Shown here: positions 48,433 to 60,500 of the stretch, piece by piece | Layout: the number at the start of each line of letters is the position of its first letter | Numbering within the stretch: the first letter of the stretch is position 1 | DNA from: Halicephalobus mephisto | Lineage: Eukaryota; Nematoda; Chromadorea; Rhabditida; Panagrolaimidae | Assembly: GCA_009193035.1 (NCBI GenBank) | Contig: SWDT01000037.1 | Location: 109,291-173,290 of the forward strand | Reading direction: 5' to 3' | DNA length: 64,000 bases | Translations under genes and position numbers: made by a program | The notes under the pieces: generated by a model | Database searches by the model: none | Seen by the model: only the letters and a program-made list of their open reading frames with translations | What the model was told of the DNA's origin: nothing

Positions 48433-48715
48433 AGTAGGTTCCTAGTACGAAAGCTCCTGAGAGACTCGGTAAATGCTTGAAATTGTATACTTTTAGTATT
48501 TTTGTATAGTAGAAGATTTTCGATATATAATAAATGACAAAAATTAAACATTTTTATGTTTAAAATATTTTGAAAGACCTGGTTTCTAGTACGAAAGTCC
48601 CTAAGAGATTCGGTAGTTGTTCTACTTTGTACACTTTTTATGACTAAAGACTTGATATACCATCAATAATCTTCATATTCTCCACACTAGCTCTGATACT
48701 ACAGCATTGATTTAA
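48433..48715 (-). repeat. Large inverted repeat, right copy
   Basis: Reverse complement of 36945-37275: includes TGGTTTCTAGTACGAAAGTC, TATGACTAAAGACTTGATAT and CTCCACACTAGCTC. Near-identical over about 270 bp by eye. Confidence 0.75.
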
Positions 48716-48941
48716 AAGTCTTAAAGTTTATAAACTTTGGAAATCCAGACAAAAACCAAATCAATGCGCTTCACACTTGAAATGCATTCAATCAACAACT
48801 AATCCATCAATCAAAACCACTCAAGGTCTGAGAAAGAGCGACTCAAAAGCTTTGATCAAGACTTTTAGCCTATTTTGAAAGATCCATGAAATAACGTATT
48901 TAAGTTAAAATTAGATCTATTCCCACACAAAAAAAGTACAT

Positions 48942-49500
48942 TAAAATGGCTCTAATGTATCAGATACACTATATACCACTCATTGATATCAATTCAATAT
49001 ACCGATACATTGAACATAATATATATTGTACATTAAAATGGCTCTAATGTATCAGATACACTATATAAAATGCATTAATATCAACTCAATATACCGACAC
49101 ATTGAATATAATGTATCTGATATATCAGAACCGTTATAACATATTCGATACATTACATTCAATCCATTGATATCAACTCAATATATCGATACATTGAACA
49201 TAATATATGCTATACATTAAAGTAGTTCTAATGTATTTACACATTACATTCAATCCATTGATATCAACTCAATATATCGACATATTGAACATAATGTGTG
49301 TTATGCACTAGAACCGTTCTAATATATTTACACATTACATTCAATCCATTGATATCAACTCAATATATCGATACATTGAACATAATATATGCTATACATT
49401 AAAGTAGTTCTAATGTATTTACACATTACATTCAATCCATTGATATCAACTCAATATACCGATACATTGAATATCATGTACCTATTTTTGTGTGTGGAAT
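48942..49500. repeat. ATGTATC/ATACATT repeat block, copy 2, with inverted ends
   Basis: Four copies of a unit of about 115 bp carrying CATTGATATCAACTCAATAT and CGATACATTGAACATAATAT. Ends CCACACAAAAAAAGTACATT and ATGTACCTATTTTTGTGTGT are inverted to each other, which suggests a transposon-like element whose centre expanded. Related to 29.6-30.0 kb. Confidence 0.65.
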
Positions 49501-49746
49501 AATAGTCCGCATGTGGTCGAAATAACAAAGAATAATTTCCGAATTCCATTGACGGAACGATGCCAATTCAAGTGAAGCAAAATGTCATTTTAAAAACAAT
49601 AAATAGGACAAAAGGAAATTTTTATAGTTTTAATTCGTGGATCAATATTGGATTTAAAAGTTGTAAAGTGGTACACATTTATGGAGAATCCTTGTCTTTT
49701 GTCTTTGCCATCTTCAAAAAAGTCAAAAAATCCCAAAATGCAAAAC

Positions 49747-49877
49747 TTGACTGACTCCTGGGGGATTAGAATCTTGCTTGAATATCGACCCTTTGTTCGG
49801 CACTTCACGAAATGACGAACCGACTTCGGATAAAAACCAAAAATTGAGAGCTTGGACCGTTCCAGCAGCTCCCTTTT
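49747..49877 (-). other. Exon-like island, minus strand
   Basis: Behind TGTCAAAACCAG (acceptor at 49878) a frame reads KGAAGTVQALNFWFLSEVGS and continues through FREVPNKGSIFKQDSNPPGV to a possible GTTTTG donor. Coding-like composition in an AT desert. A second minus frame is also open, so the frame is not certain. Confidence 0.35.
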
Positions 49878-52791
49878 CTGGTTTTGACAGGTCAAGTAGG
49901 GTGAAATATTTGAGATAAACTGAAAAACTCAAAAACCAGCAGTCTTGTAAATCAAAAATATAAAAATTGTATACAATTTTAAAAGTCAAAATACAGTGCA
50001 CTTTGGACATTATTAAAAAAGACGAAAATTTTAAAAATAAAATAGACAAAAATTAATAATTCTATAACAAAGTAGAAATATTCGAATTTTATACGATTTT
50101 AAATATAAAAACACGAGGTACTTGGACAATTTAAAAAATTATAAACTGTTCATAATTTTATAATAAATCTAAAATATTCAAATTTTATACGATTTTAAAC
50201 ATTTTTGCTGTAGGGTATTTCTAAAACTATTAAAAGATTATGGTAATTCCTAAAATAAAGTAAACTAAAATTGATAATTCTATAATAGACCAAAAATATT
50301 CAATTTTTTACAATTTTAAATATAAAATACTTCAAAATTTGTAATTTCTAAAATAAAATAAACCAAAATTTAGAAATCAATAATTCTATAATAGACCAAA
50401 AATATTCAAATTTTATACAAATTTTAACTCAATAATAAATATTTTTCAAATATTTTCAATTTACTATGATAAATTATAATTTAAGAAAAAAATCAAAAAT
50501 AAAGATTCTATAGTAGACCACAAATATTCAAATTTCGTCTAATTTTAACTCAATAATAAACAGTTTTCAAATATCTTCAATTTACTATGATAAATTATAA
50601 TTTAAGAAAAAAATCAAAAATAAAGATTCTACAGTAGACCACAAATATTCAAATTTCGTCTAATTTTAATGACCGTACTGTTGAATATTTTTGAAATTTA
50701 TCACAGATTATGACAACTTGTAATTTAGTACACAGGATAAAATTCAAAATAATTTCCACGAAACATTTAAAATTCATGTTGAATCTTTTTTTGTACTAAA
50801 TTTAAAATTTGGAAAAGTCAACATGGTTCATTTTTTGCTAGATTCACTTTTATGTTGAAAATTTTCAAATTTTTAATTTACGAAAATTGAAATACCAAGT
50901 TCAATTTTAAAATTAAAAAAATATTTTTAAAAAAATCAGAAAATAAAATTTCGAGATTTTTCAACTTGTTCAAAAAACTTAAAATATTTCATATACTGTA
51001 AATTTTGACGATTATAGAAAATATAAATTTGAATAAAAGCATCTCAAAAAATTTAGAAAAGTACTGATCAGAAAGTTTGGAATTTATAAAATAGAAAAAA
51101 TCAAAAATAGAATACTCGAGGAAGTAATTTTAGCATTCATGAATTAATTTAAAATATTTTTAACTTTTTACATACTGTAGATTATAGAAAATATAATTTT
51201 AAAAACTACCATATATTTCATAAAAGTTCGGAAAAATTCAGACTTATTGACTACAAAATTGAGAAATAAAAAAAATTAAATTAATCAAATATTTGGAAGA
51301 TTTTAACATTCATGAATATACTAAAAATACTTTTAACTTTTTATGTACTATAGATTATAGAAAATATACATTCAAAAAATTTATCACATACTTCATAAGT
51401 TCGGAAGAATTCAGACTTATTGACTGCAAAACTGAGAACTCATAAAACATAACAAATCGAAAACGACTTAAAGTAGCGGGATGCTCCAGGAGCTAATTCT
51501 GACGCTCGCAAAGCTGTTAACGGACTCTCTTCCGGTCAAATGTCAAATTCGCGACATTTTCCTTCTTCAAAATTAGCATTTACACTTTTTTCAGGAAACA
51601 AAAATCCGTCTTAAAAGAGTGCAGTTGACAATTTCGTCAATTTTAGACATAAAACAAAAAATTCGAATGTAACTTTTTTTAATTTTGAATCGTTTTCCGA
51701 GAATTTAGACGCCTTCCAATTAGGGTGGTGTAGGTTGGGAGTCGTTTTCCCGGCATTATTTCCGCATTTACGACTTTTGGAAAAAATGACCTCAGGCTCC
51801 CGGGAGTCTGGAGACTAGTTTCAGGAACAGACCCAAATTGCTTCTTTCAAAAAAAAGAAACAGACTTCAATTAGATTAAAAAATATCGAAAATATGAAAG
51901 TTTCGCAATTTAAAAAAATTAAAAATAAATTAATTCTGAAAAAACAAAGATCAGAAATGTTTTAAAAGTTTTTTTTCTTGATTAAATTTTTATATTTTTA
52001 AAATTAGTACAAATTGAAATAAATATAAAAATAACAAAAAAATTAATTTTATACAAAATTTAACAAAAAAAATTATTTTTAAAAATCCCGAACAGAAATT
52101 ATAAAACTTTTAAAAATTGATATTTAAAATAATTTTTTTTAGAAATTAAAATTTTTTAAAATTTATATTGAAATAACTTTTTTTATATTTTTAAAATTAA
52201 TATAAATTGAAATAAATATTTTCATAAAAAATAACAAAAAATAAATCAATTTTAATAAAAATCTGAAAAAATGAAAAAAGTTTATTTTGGTGTTTTTGGA
52301 AGACAGAAAAAAATCAGATTTTTTAATACTTTTAAAAATATATGGAAAATGTAAAGTTAAAAACTTAAATACAGATTACATAACTGAGATCCTCAGGCAA
52401 AACGGAATCTGAGGATGTCGACCATTGTTCTCGTTATTCAATTTTTTTTTTGCAGAAAGCTTTTTGCTCATTTTAACGAAATTGAATTCAGAAGACGGCT
52501 TCAATTTGGAAAGACAGGAAGATTTCATAAAAGAAAAACGGACAGTTTTTTTGTTCCTGGAGAAGCAAACTTGTCAAAAACATATTAGAAAATTTTAATC
52601 TATTTTTTAACTATTAAAAATAAAAATAAAAATCGATTTATCATTGAAAAGCAACAAAAACAAAAAGTTCAAACTCGGCAGGTCGAGAATAAGAAGATCA
52701 AATTTCTTTCATACGTAATTTTTCTTTTCGAAAATTTGAAATAAAAAATTCCGAGAATTTGTGATTTATGTTTTTATTTGTTAAAACTTAC
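49878..52791. other. AT-rich stretch with GC-richer islands at 51.47-51.60 and 51.72-51.83 kb
   Basis: Mostly repeats of TCAAATTTTATACAATTTTA type (50.03-50.70 kb, including a duplicated unit of about 117 bp at 50.45-50.68 kb). The two islands have balanced composition and open frames on both strands (minus PEESPLTALRASELAPGASR; plus DAPGANSDARKAVNGLSSGQ), so a coding strand cannot be chosen. Confidence 0.35.
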
Positions 52792-52915
52792 AAGGATTTA
52801 AATAGAATCCGCGAAAGGAGCCAGCCCGCCAGTTCGAATCGCCGGAAGGAATTTTGTGAAATTGAGCAATTGAAGTCGACTGGTCAAAGCCGATGAATCC
52901 AGTCTCGAATCCGTC
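52792..52915 (-). other. Internal exon of an unidentified gene, minus strand
   Basis: Flanked by an AACTCCAG acceptor and a perfect GTAAGT donor. Open for 41 codons plus one base, reading DGFETGFIGFDQSTSIAQFH and on to RAGSFRGFYLNP. Codon choice (GGA, TTC, GGC, AAC) is typical of expressed nematode exons. A second frame stays open until a TAA six bases before the donor. The parent gene could not be assembled. Candidates are the upstream exons of the long-intron gene or a gene of its own. Confidence 0.5.
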
Positions 52916-53149
52916 CTGGAGTTATATTAGAAAATAAAGCATTCAGAATATCTGAAATCTGACTCATAAATGACTATATTTTAATTCAAAAAAAATAGTT
53001 GTAAAACAATTTCGCGGGTTTCAGCATGAATCACGTTTTCAAAGTTTGATCAACAGGATAGTCTTCCATAATAGGTTTATTTTACAGTATAGTTTCTAAG
53101 GATAGCATAAAAATAAAAAATAGTCCAAATCAGGAATTCTCCACATTGA

Positions 53150-53660
53150 ATTTCGATTAAATTGTTTTTGAAATTTCTACTTTCGTTTAGGAACAAGCGA
53201 CTTTATCATGATTATCGGAAAATTCACGGCAAAAATTTATTTTTATCTATATAGATTTCGATAAGAATTTCTATTTTTATTTAGAAATAAACAAATAATC
53301 ATGATTCCCGAAGAAATTCCGGCGACAATTTCTACTTTCACTTATGAACAAGCGATTAGTTATGGTAATCAAGAAATTCGCTATGAGAATTCATCTCATC
53401 CTTTTTGATTATTTTCAACAACAATCTTTACTTGCGCTTAGAAATAAACAAATAATCATGATTCCCGAAGAAATCCCGGCGACAATTTCTACTTTCACTT
53501 ATGAACAAGCGACTTTATCATGATTATCGGAAAATTCACGACAAAAATTTATTTTTATCTATAAAGAGTTCGATAAGAATTTCTATTTTTATTTAGAAAT
53601 AAACAAATAATCATGATTCTCGAAGAAATCGCGGCGAGAGTTCATTTCACCTTCTTCTTG
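53150..53660 (+). repeat. Interspersed direct repeats
   Basis: ACAAGCGACTTTATCATGAT plus TATCGGAAAATTCACG occurs twice (53190 and 53505). AAATAAACAAATAATCATGA occurs three times, and ATTTCTACTTTCACTTATGA twice. The order is shuffled, so this is an array of about 180-bp composite units. Confidence 0.65.
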
Positions 53661-54022
53661 AGGTGTTTTGATATGAATTTTTACTTGTGCTTAACAACAA
53701 GTGAACTCGCTATAGTTTTCAGTTTCTTCTCAGTGAGAGGTTGATCCTACATTGTGCAACATAAGACATAACATCTACCGTAGATCGTATTCGCGAATAT
53801 GTCCCTAAATCTTGATGAAATAGATCAAGACTGAAATAAGAACTATTTTGCACATACTATACTTCCAACCGAGACGCCAAATTAATTCCCCTCAGGGTCA
53901 AAAATAAAGAAAATTTCGTAAAATCCAACGGACCAAACATTCCGTTTTTGAAGAAGGAAATCGGCTTTTGTCTTTATCCAAGAGACCAAAAATGTCAAAC
54001 TTGTAAATCAAAAAATTAAAAA

Positions 54023-54237
54023 CTAGCCTAAGGCAACAAAAGTAATCAAAATGACTCCAAGAAACCAAAAGCTGGGAAAAGTCCCAACCGAATTTTCCAT
54101 GTCGAAAATGGGTTTATTTGAATATTCAATGAGAGTTTGTATTTTTTGAATGTTTTCGCAAGAAGAACCTTGGGAGTTGGAAATATCCCACAATGGGGTA
54201 GTAGGATTGATAATTGCTCTATCGGTTGGAAATTGAA
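54023..54237 (-). CDS. Terminal exon of a probable GPI-anchored or tail-anchored protein
   Basis: After a TTATTTTTAG acceptor one minus frame reads QFPTDRAIINPTTPLWDISN, a single Cys (SSCENIQ), then NSVGTFPSFWFLGVILITFVALG and a stop directly after the hydrophobic run. That end is typical of a GPI-attachment signal (small residues near ENS, then about 15 hydrophobic residues). Upstream open pieces at 54.67-54.64 (NLPDVFESFKNY), 54.54-54.47 (ELLDTFQIPQKHVNVHLHSF) and 54.99-54.85 kb (with CSKFCDFL) may be its earlier exons. The first two join in phase 0, and the last join needs an unusual GTCTCA donor. Family not recognised. Confidence 0.45.
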
Positions 54238-57200
54238 CTAAAAATAAAATTTAAAACAATTCTGAAAATTCAGAAAAAATATTCCAAATTTTTAAAAACA
54301 ATATTTTTCACAAAAGTTCAAAATTAAAGTTGTAATATTTTAAAAAATATATTTCAATAAAAAATTTAAAAATGAGCGTTTTTAAACATATTATTAGAAA
54401 AAGCAGAAATATTTGTCAAAAAATTCCGAAATTGTCTGGACGCGAATTTCCGGAACTTTCCGGTTGAGACCAAAACTGTGAAGATGTACATTAACATGCT
54501 TCTGTGGAATTTGAAAAGTATCCAAAAGTTCCTGATAACTACAATCTTGCAAAAAATGCGCTATATAATTTCGAAAAAATAATTTCAAAAAAATATTTAA
54601 AACTTTTTTGTTAAAATTGAAAATTGTGAAATTTTAGATTTACATAGTTCTTAAAAGATTCAAAAACGTCAGGCAAATTCTGAAGTAAGATTAGTGTAAA
54701 AATAGAAAAATTTAATAAAAAAGAAAAATACTTGGAATGAGGATTTTTAAACTTCTTAGTTGAGGTCGAAAATTTAAAAATTATATTTGAATAATTCTAT
54801 AATTTTGAAAATATCAAATATTCTGAAGTGGTATTTTTACAGAAATGAAGACCGTTTACTTTAAGAGTTTCGAAAAGTTTTCCAAACAAGAATTTTCGGA
54901 ATTTTCCAGTTGAGACAGAAAATCGCAAAATTTCGAACACGTGTTGAACAGTTGTGAAAATAGGAATTCTAAAAACTCCAGAACCTTATATGACGTTCTG
55001 TAATTATTCAAAGACCGTTAACGAGAAAATTCACCGAAAACGAGGTGCTTCATTCGTGTTCAAAAAGAATCAAGAAGAGTCATAATCGAGACAGCTTTTT
55101 CGGATGAATGTCGTCTAGTTTAAAGCTTAGATGTTGCTTTTTAAAAAAAGCAAAGATGACAAGGCCAATTTCGACTTGACAAATTGGAAACTACGCTAAT
55201 GTTAATCCAGATTCAATAAGGTTTAATAAAATTCAACTGGATATTTTAAAAACCAAAAAAGCTTTCAAGACAAGTAAAATCCGAAAAATTCAAGTTTGAT
55301 AGATTTATTTTCCCGAAAAGAAGCAATGCTTGACGGAAAGAGGTCGTTTATTGAGTCCATAATGACACCCAGTGGAGATCTCGAAGCAAAATTCAGAAAT
55401 CGAATTTAGAAAACATGACAAAGTCAATCAATTATTTCATTTTTAAAAAATTAAACTATGAAATTATTTTTTAATTTAAAAAACTAATTTGTAAATTTCG
55501 CAATTAATATTTTTGAAATTACTAATCATAAAAAATATTCAAAGATAAATTTAAATTTCTTTCATAAATTAAAAATAAATTAAAAAAGCAGAAATATAAA
55601 TTTTGAAAACTACTTTTTACAAAAATAAAATTTAAAATAAAAAAATAAATGCAACAATGAAAATTGAAATTTTTAATTTTAAAAATAATTAACTTTATTC
55701 GAAAATTTAAAAAAAAATTATTGAAAAAAATATAAATTTTAATAATAATCAACAGCTAAAAGTATACTGAAATACATAAATTATTGAAATTTTTTAGTTA
55801 AAAAATATACAAATTTTAGTAATAATCAACAGCTAAAAGTATACTGAAATACACAAATTATTGAAATTTTTTAGTTAAAAATAATAGATTCAAGTTGTAG
55901 GTCCTGGTGTAAGCCAATTTGAGTATTCTCGACTTGGCAAAGTCAGGCAACAGACCAAATCGACCGAAAAATCAAGCGGGAGTTGGCCAACCAGAAAAAG
56001 CAAAATTGAATCGATATGTCCTACGGCAAACTTCGTTTCCGGCATTCGTTCTTTGTTTTCATCTTCCATTGTCTGATTTTGATTTGATGAACAAAGCAAC
56101 GCTCCAATTCATGCAAAATGAAATTATCCAAGTTCAAACAAGATTTTATTAAATTTTTCGTTCCCTGGAACGTAAGAGAGTTTAATTTTACAAGAGGAAG
56201 CACCACGCCTTCACGGATTGTTCCAGATCCTATTCATCTTACAAAAACAAACAATGCATAAAACATAAATAGGTGTGAACTTGGGCGTATCATATGAACA
56301 GCATTTCCTGTTAAGCATTCACGTAAGTACCTTTGATGATAAGATACTGAAGTCAAAGGTGCGTAGATAGACATCAAAAAATAATTGAACTTTGTTTCGG
56401 ACTTCTTAAGGCTCTTACCAATAAGCAAAACGGTTTTTATCAATGAAAAAAGTGTTTTCCATTGATTTCCACCAATTGTTGTCTGTTGAATCTATTGCAT
56501 TTTTTAAAACAATGCAAAATCATTTAAAAAATTCTTACAGGTTTCGCTTGTAATTGAACAGCTTTGAAACTTTCTATCGAGATAATTTTCCTCGGGGATT
56601 TCCTGAGAAATGTCTTTTCTTTTCTAGGAGTATGACTTCAGAATCCTCTGCATACTTTTGAGGCATTGCAAGATTACCAAACATAAAGTTACATTGTCTT
56701 TGGTCTTGATTGGGAAATTTTAAATCCTCATTAAGACATTTTTCTCGTGATTTTCTCAGAAATATGGTAGCTTTTAATTAACACTAATATTTCACAGCTT
56801 TTAACTAAGTTTTCATTGAAATCTCCCTTAAGAAATTTCATAAGCATTTTCGAAGTTCTAACATTTCAATCACTTTAACATAGCCGTGAGTCTCCATTCC
56901 CCTATTGATTTCATATAGGTGTGGAGAATAAATTCAAATCGCCCACATAACTTTTTGCGAAAATGAAACCTTGGTCCTTATAATACAACTTTTAAGGTCT
57001 CTGGAAATAATCTTCCGAACCTCTTAGGGATGAATTCTATCATCATTTGCTGATTGGTTTTCCATTAAGAATAAAGTCCAGCCAATGAACGGACTTTAGC
57101 AAACAGTCCGCCCACTTAATCGTTGAATTTTTCGCAAAGTGTAATCAGAATTATACCCTGATATGATTTGAAATCTTGCACAAGTATAAGCACAACCTAT

Positions 57201-57589
57201 AAGATCTTCCAGTTTCGACCAAAAAGTTCTGGAAGTTTATATCAGGACGATTTTGATGGAATTTCTTCGGAAACATATACGTCCTATATTAATATTATGA
57301 TTTTATTTTACGATTCAAGAATTTTCCATTCCTCATGAATAAACTTTTATTGTTTTTCGATTCTTTGATTATTACCAAAGCAAACCTTTTCGGTCTTTAT
57401 TAGTCATTAACTGTGAAATTTAATATCATTTCCGGTGCCCGAGTTAACCCTGATCTAAATTAAGTTCACTCGTTATTTAATTTTCCAGTATTGATTATTA
57501 ATAGTCGATATATCGTATCATTCCATATTATTTTATTTCAGTGTACTTACAGAGCTCGAATGATAACTTGAATCCGACACATTCCACCG
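54238..57589. other. Intergenic or intronic, ambiguous island at 55.89-56.10 kb
   Basis: At 55890-56100 both strands are open with balanced composition (plus YSRLGKVRQQTKSTEKSS; minus MEDENKERMPETKFAVGH). I cannot choose a strand. A 90-bp direct repeat with CAACAGCTAAAAGTATACTG lies at 55750-55865. From 56.2 to 57.5 kb I see no gene. TTTATTTCAG near 57540 is the likely trans-splice site of the next gene. Confidence 0.35.
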
Positions 57590-60500
57590 ATGGAAGACTC
57601 TGAATATCAGACAATCGTGGAAGAGGAGAGAAAAAGGAGACGGAAAGTTCTGATTGTCATTACTATCGTAGGATTTGCAATATTAGCTTGTATTGGAGTT
57701 ATTTTAGCTATTGTACTAAGTACAAAACATAATGAAGGTAAAAGCCGCTTTAGAAAATATGAATTAATTAAAGTAGAATTCAGCGTTTTCAAATGATTCA
57801 ACAACTTCACCTCCAACTCCCCCAACAATCAGTCCACCAATGGAAGCAGAAGTCATTTTAACTATATCTATTTGTACTGCATCTAACGAAGAACCGAAGA
57901 GGTTCACTAGAAGTTCGGGTAATTCCATCAGCGATCAGAACACGCAGGTATATGTTTGAAAGTTTTTACTAACCGAGTTAAGGGCTTTAGCATAGTTCAT
58001 GCATTTTCTTGCAAGTTGATCGGTGAGGTAATCCCTCCGAGTAGATAAATTTTATAGAACAAAAATTAAAGAGTGATAAGAAACAAGCAAGAATGCTAAA
58101 CAGGAACTCATTTCATTGAGATTCGCCTAGATATTTTTTCTATTTTCGAGGCCAATCCTTACTTGCGTTTAGCACTAAAAAAAACGTCATAATTGTAAGC
58201 AATCTCGCAAAAATTGATCTCCTCATTTCTTGATAATCCTCTTTTCTATCACCCAGACAGTGATGCACAAATCATAATCATCAGCGGTTCTTTAACCAAA
58301 ACTTACACGTACACAATTGCAAGAACTTAAACATTTAATTACTTCAGATCCAAGAAATTATAACTCAAATATTATATAATTCATCTGCCTACTTTGCCTC
58401 CGGCACCTTTGCCGTCATATATGCACCCTATACAACAGCTCCACAAGACACTTCCAATTACTATACCGACTACTTAGCGGCAAGTCAAGAAGCGAACTAT
58501 TTGCTTTCCAACGGTCCCACCATATCCCAAAATCCAAATCAAACAGCGTAGGAAAACGATCAAACAATTTATAACAGCCCACATATTTCAGAAACATTCA
58601 GCGCTACTTCCAGCATTACCATCATTTCAGAGATAAACGAGCGGCCTCCTCACGATCATATCCTTTGTTTCACTTCACTCCATCACGACATTTATATCAG
58701 TAACAACACCCTACACAATAGATATTACTAAACCACTATTACAGGTCACAACAAACAATGTTCGATGATATGCAAGCTGCCGGCAGACTCCTCAATCAGT
58801 TAGACCAGTACGTTTTCCCAATTACCATCGTGGCAATCGATCTAAACCAGACTGAAATTTCACACTTTGGTGATTTTGCGGCACTATTAATATATAACGG
58901 CACTGATATTCTCGGTGAATTAAATAAAGAATTAAGTAAGTTAACAAATTAATATTGACACTTCACTTTTATATTATTCAGAAAACATCTTTGGCCATTA
59001 CACAACAACCACAAACGCAGTTCCGACTACATATCAATCATCTACTTCGCCAACAGTGACCAGTAGCACTTCTGAACAGACAACTCAATCCGGATCAACC
59101 TTCTCGACTACCGAAGCAATCACAACACCTACAGTGATCAGCAGTACTTCTGAACAGACAACTCAATCTGGATCCTCTTTCTCGACTACTGAAGGAATCA
59201 CAACACCTGGAGTGACCAGCAGTACTTCTGAACAGACGACTCAATCTGGATCTTCTTTCCCGACTACTGAAGGAATCACAACACCTGGAGTGACCAGCAG
59301 TACTTCTGAACAGACGACTCAATCTGGATCTTCTTTGATCTTCTTTTCGACTACTGAAGGAATCACAACACCTGGAGTGAGCAGCAGTACTTCTGAACAG
59401 ACGACTCAATCTGGATCAACCTTCTCGACTACTAAAGGAATCACAACACCTACAGTGACCAGCAGTACTTCTGAACAGACGACTCAATCTGGATCTTCTT
59501 TCTCGACTACTGAAGGAATCACAACACCTACAGTGAGCAGCAGTACTTCTGAACAGACAACTCAATCGGATCTTCTTTCTCGACTACTGAAAAATCACAA
59601 CACCGACAGTGACCAGCAGTACTTCTGAACAGACGACTCAATCTCAATCTTCTTCTCGACTACTGAAGGAATCACAACACTGGAGTGACCAGCAGTACTT
59701 CTGAACAGACGATTCAATCTGGATCAACCTTCTCGACTACTAAAGGAATCACAACACCTACAGTGACCAGCAGTACTTCTGAACAGACGACTCAATCTGG
59801 ATCTTCTTTCTCGACTACTGAAGGAATCACAACCCTACAGTGACGCAGCAGTACTTCTGAACAGACAACTCAATCGGATCTTCTTTCTCGACTACTGAAA
59901 AATCACAACACCTGACAGTGACCAGCAGTACTTCTGAACAGACGACTCAATCTCAATCTTCTTCTCGACTACTGAAGGAATCACAACACCTGGAGTGACC
60001 AGCAGTACTTCTGAACAGACGACTCAATCTGGATCAACCTTCTCGACTACTGAAGGAATCACAACACCTGGAGTGAGCAGCAGTACTTCTGAACAGACGA
60101 CTCATTCTGGATCTTCTTTCTCGACTACTGAAGGAATCACAACACCTCAGTGAGCAGCAGTACTTCTGAACAGACGACTCAATCTGGATCACCTTCTCGA
60201 CTACTGAAGGAATCACAACACCTGGAGTGAGCAGCAGTACTTCTGAACAGACGACTCAATCTGGATCTTCTTTCTCGACTACTGAAGGAATCACAACACC
60301 TGGAGTGACCAGCAGTACTTCTAAACAGACGACTCAATCGGATCTTCTTTCGACTACTGAAGGAATCACAACACCGACAATGACCAGCAGTACTTCTGAA
60401 CAGACGACTCAATCTGGATCACTTCTCGACTACTGAAGGAATCACAACACTGGAGTGAGCAGCAGTACTTCTGAACAGACGACTCAATCTGGATCTTCTT

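Larger units (their letters stand above)
45266..49746. other. AT-rich repeat-rich stretch
   Basis: No gene supported. Contains the MITE copy at 46.39 kb, small tandem arrays at 47.48-47.65 and 47.95-48.21 kb, the right inverted-repeat copy and the second ATGTATC block (separate entries). The sequence at 46.5-46.6 kb with CTACTCTCGTATTCACAAAT is less AT-rich but has no frame. Confidence 0.4.
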
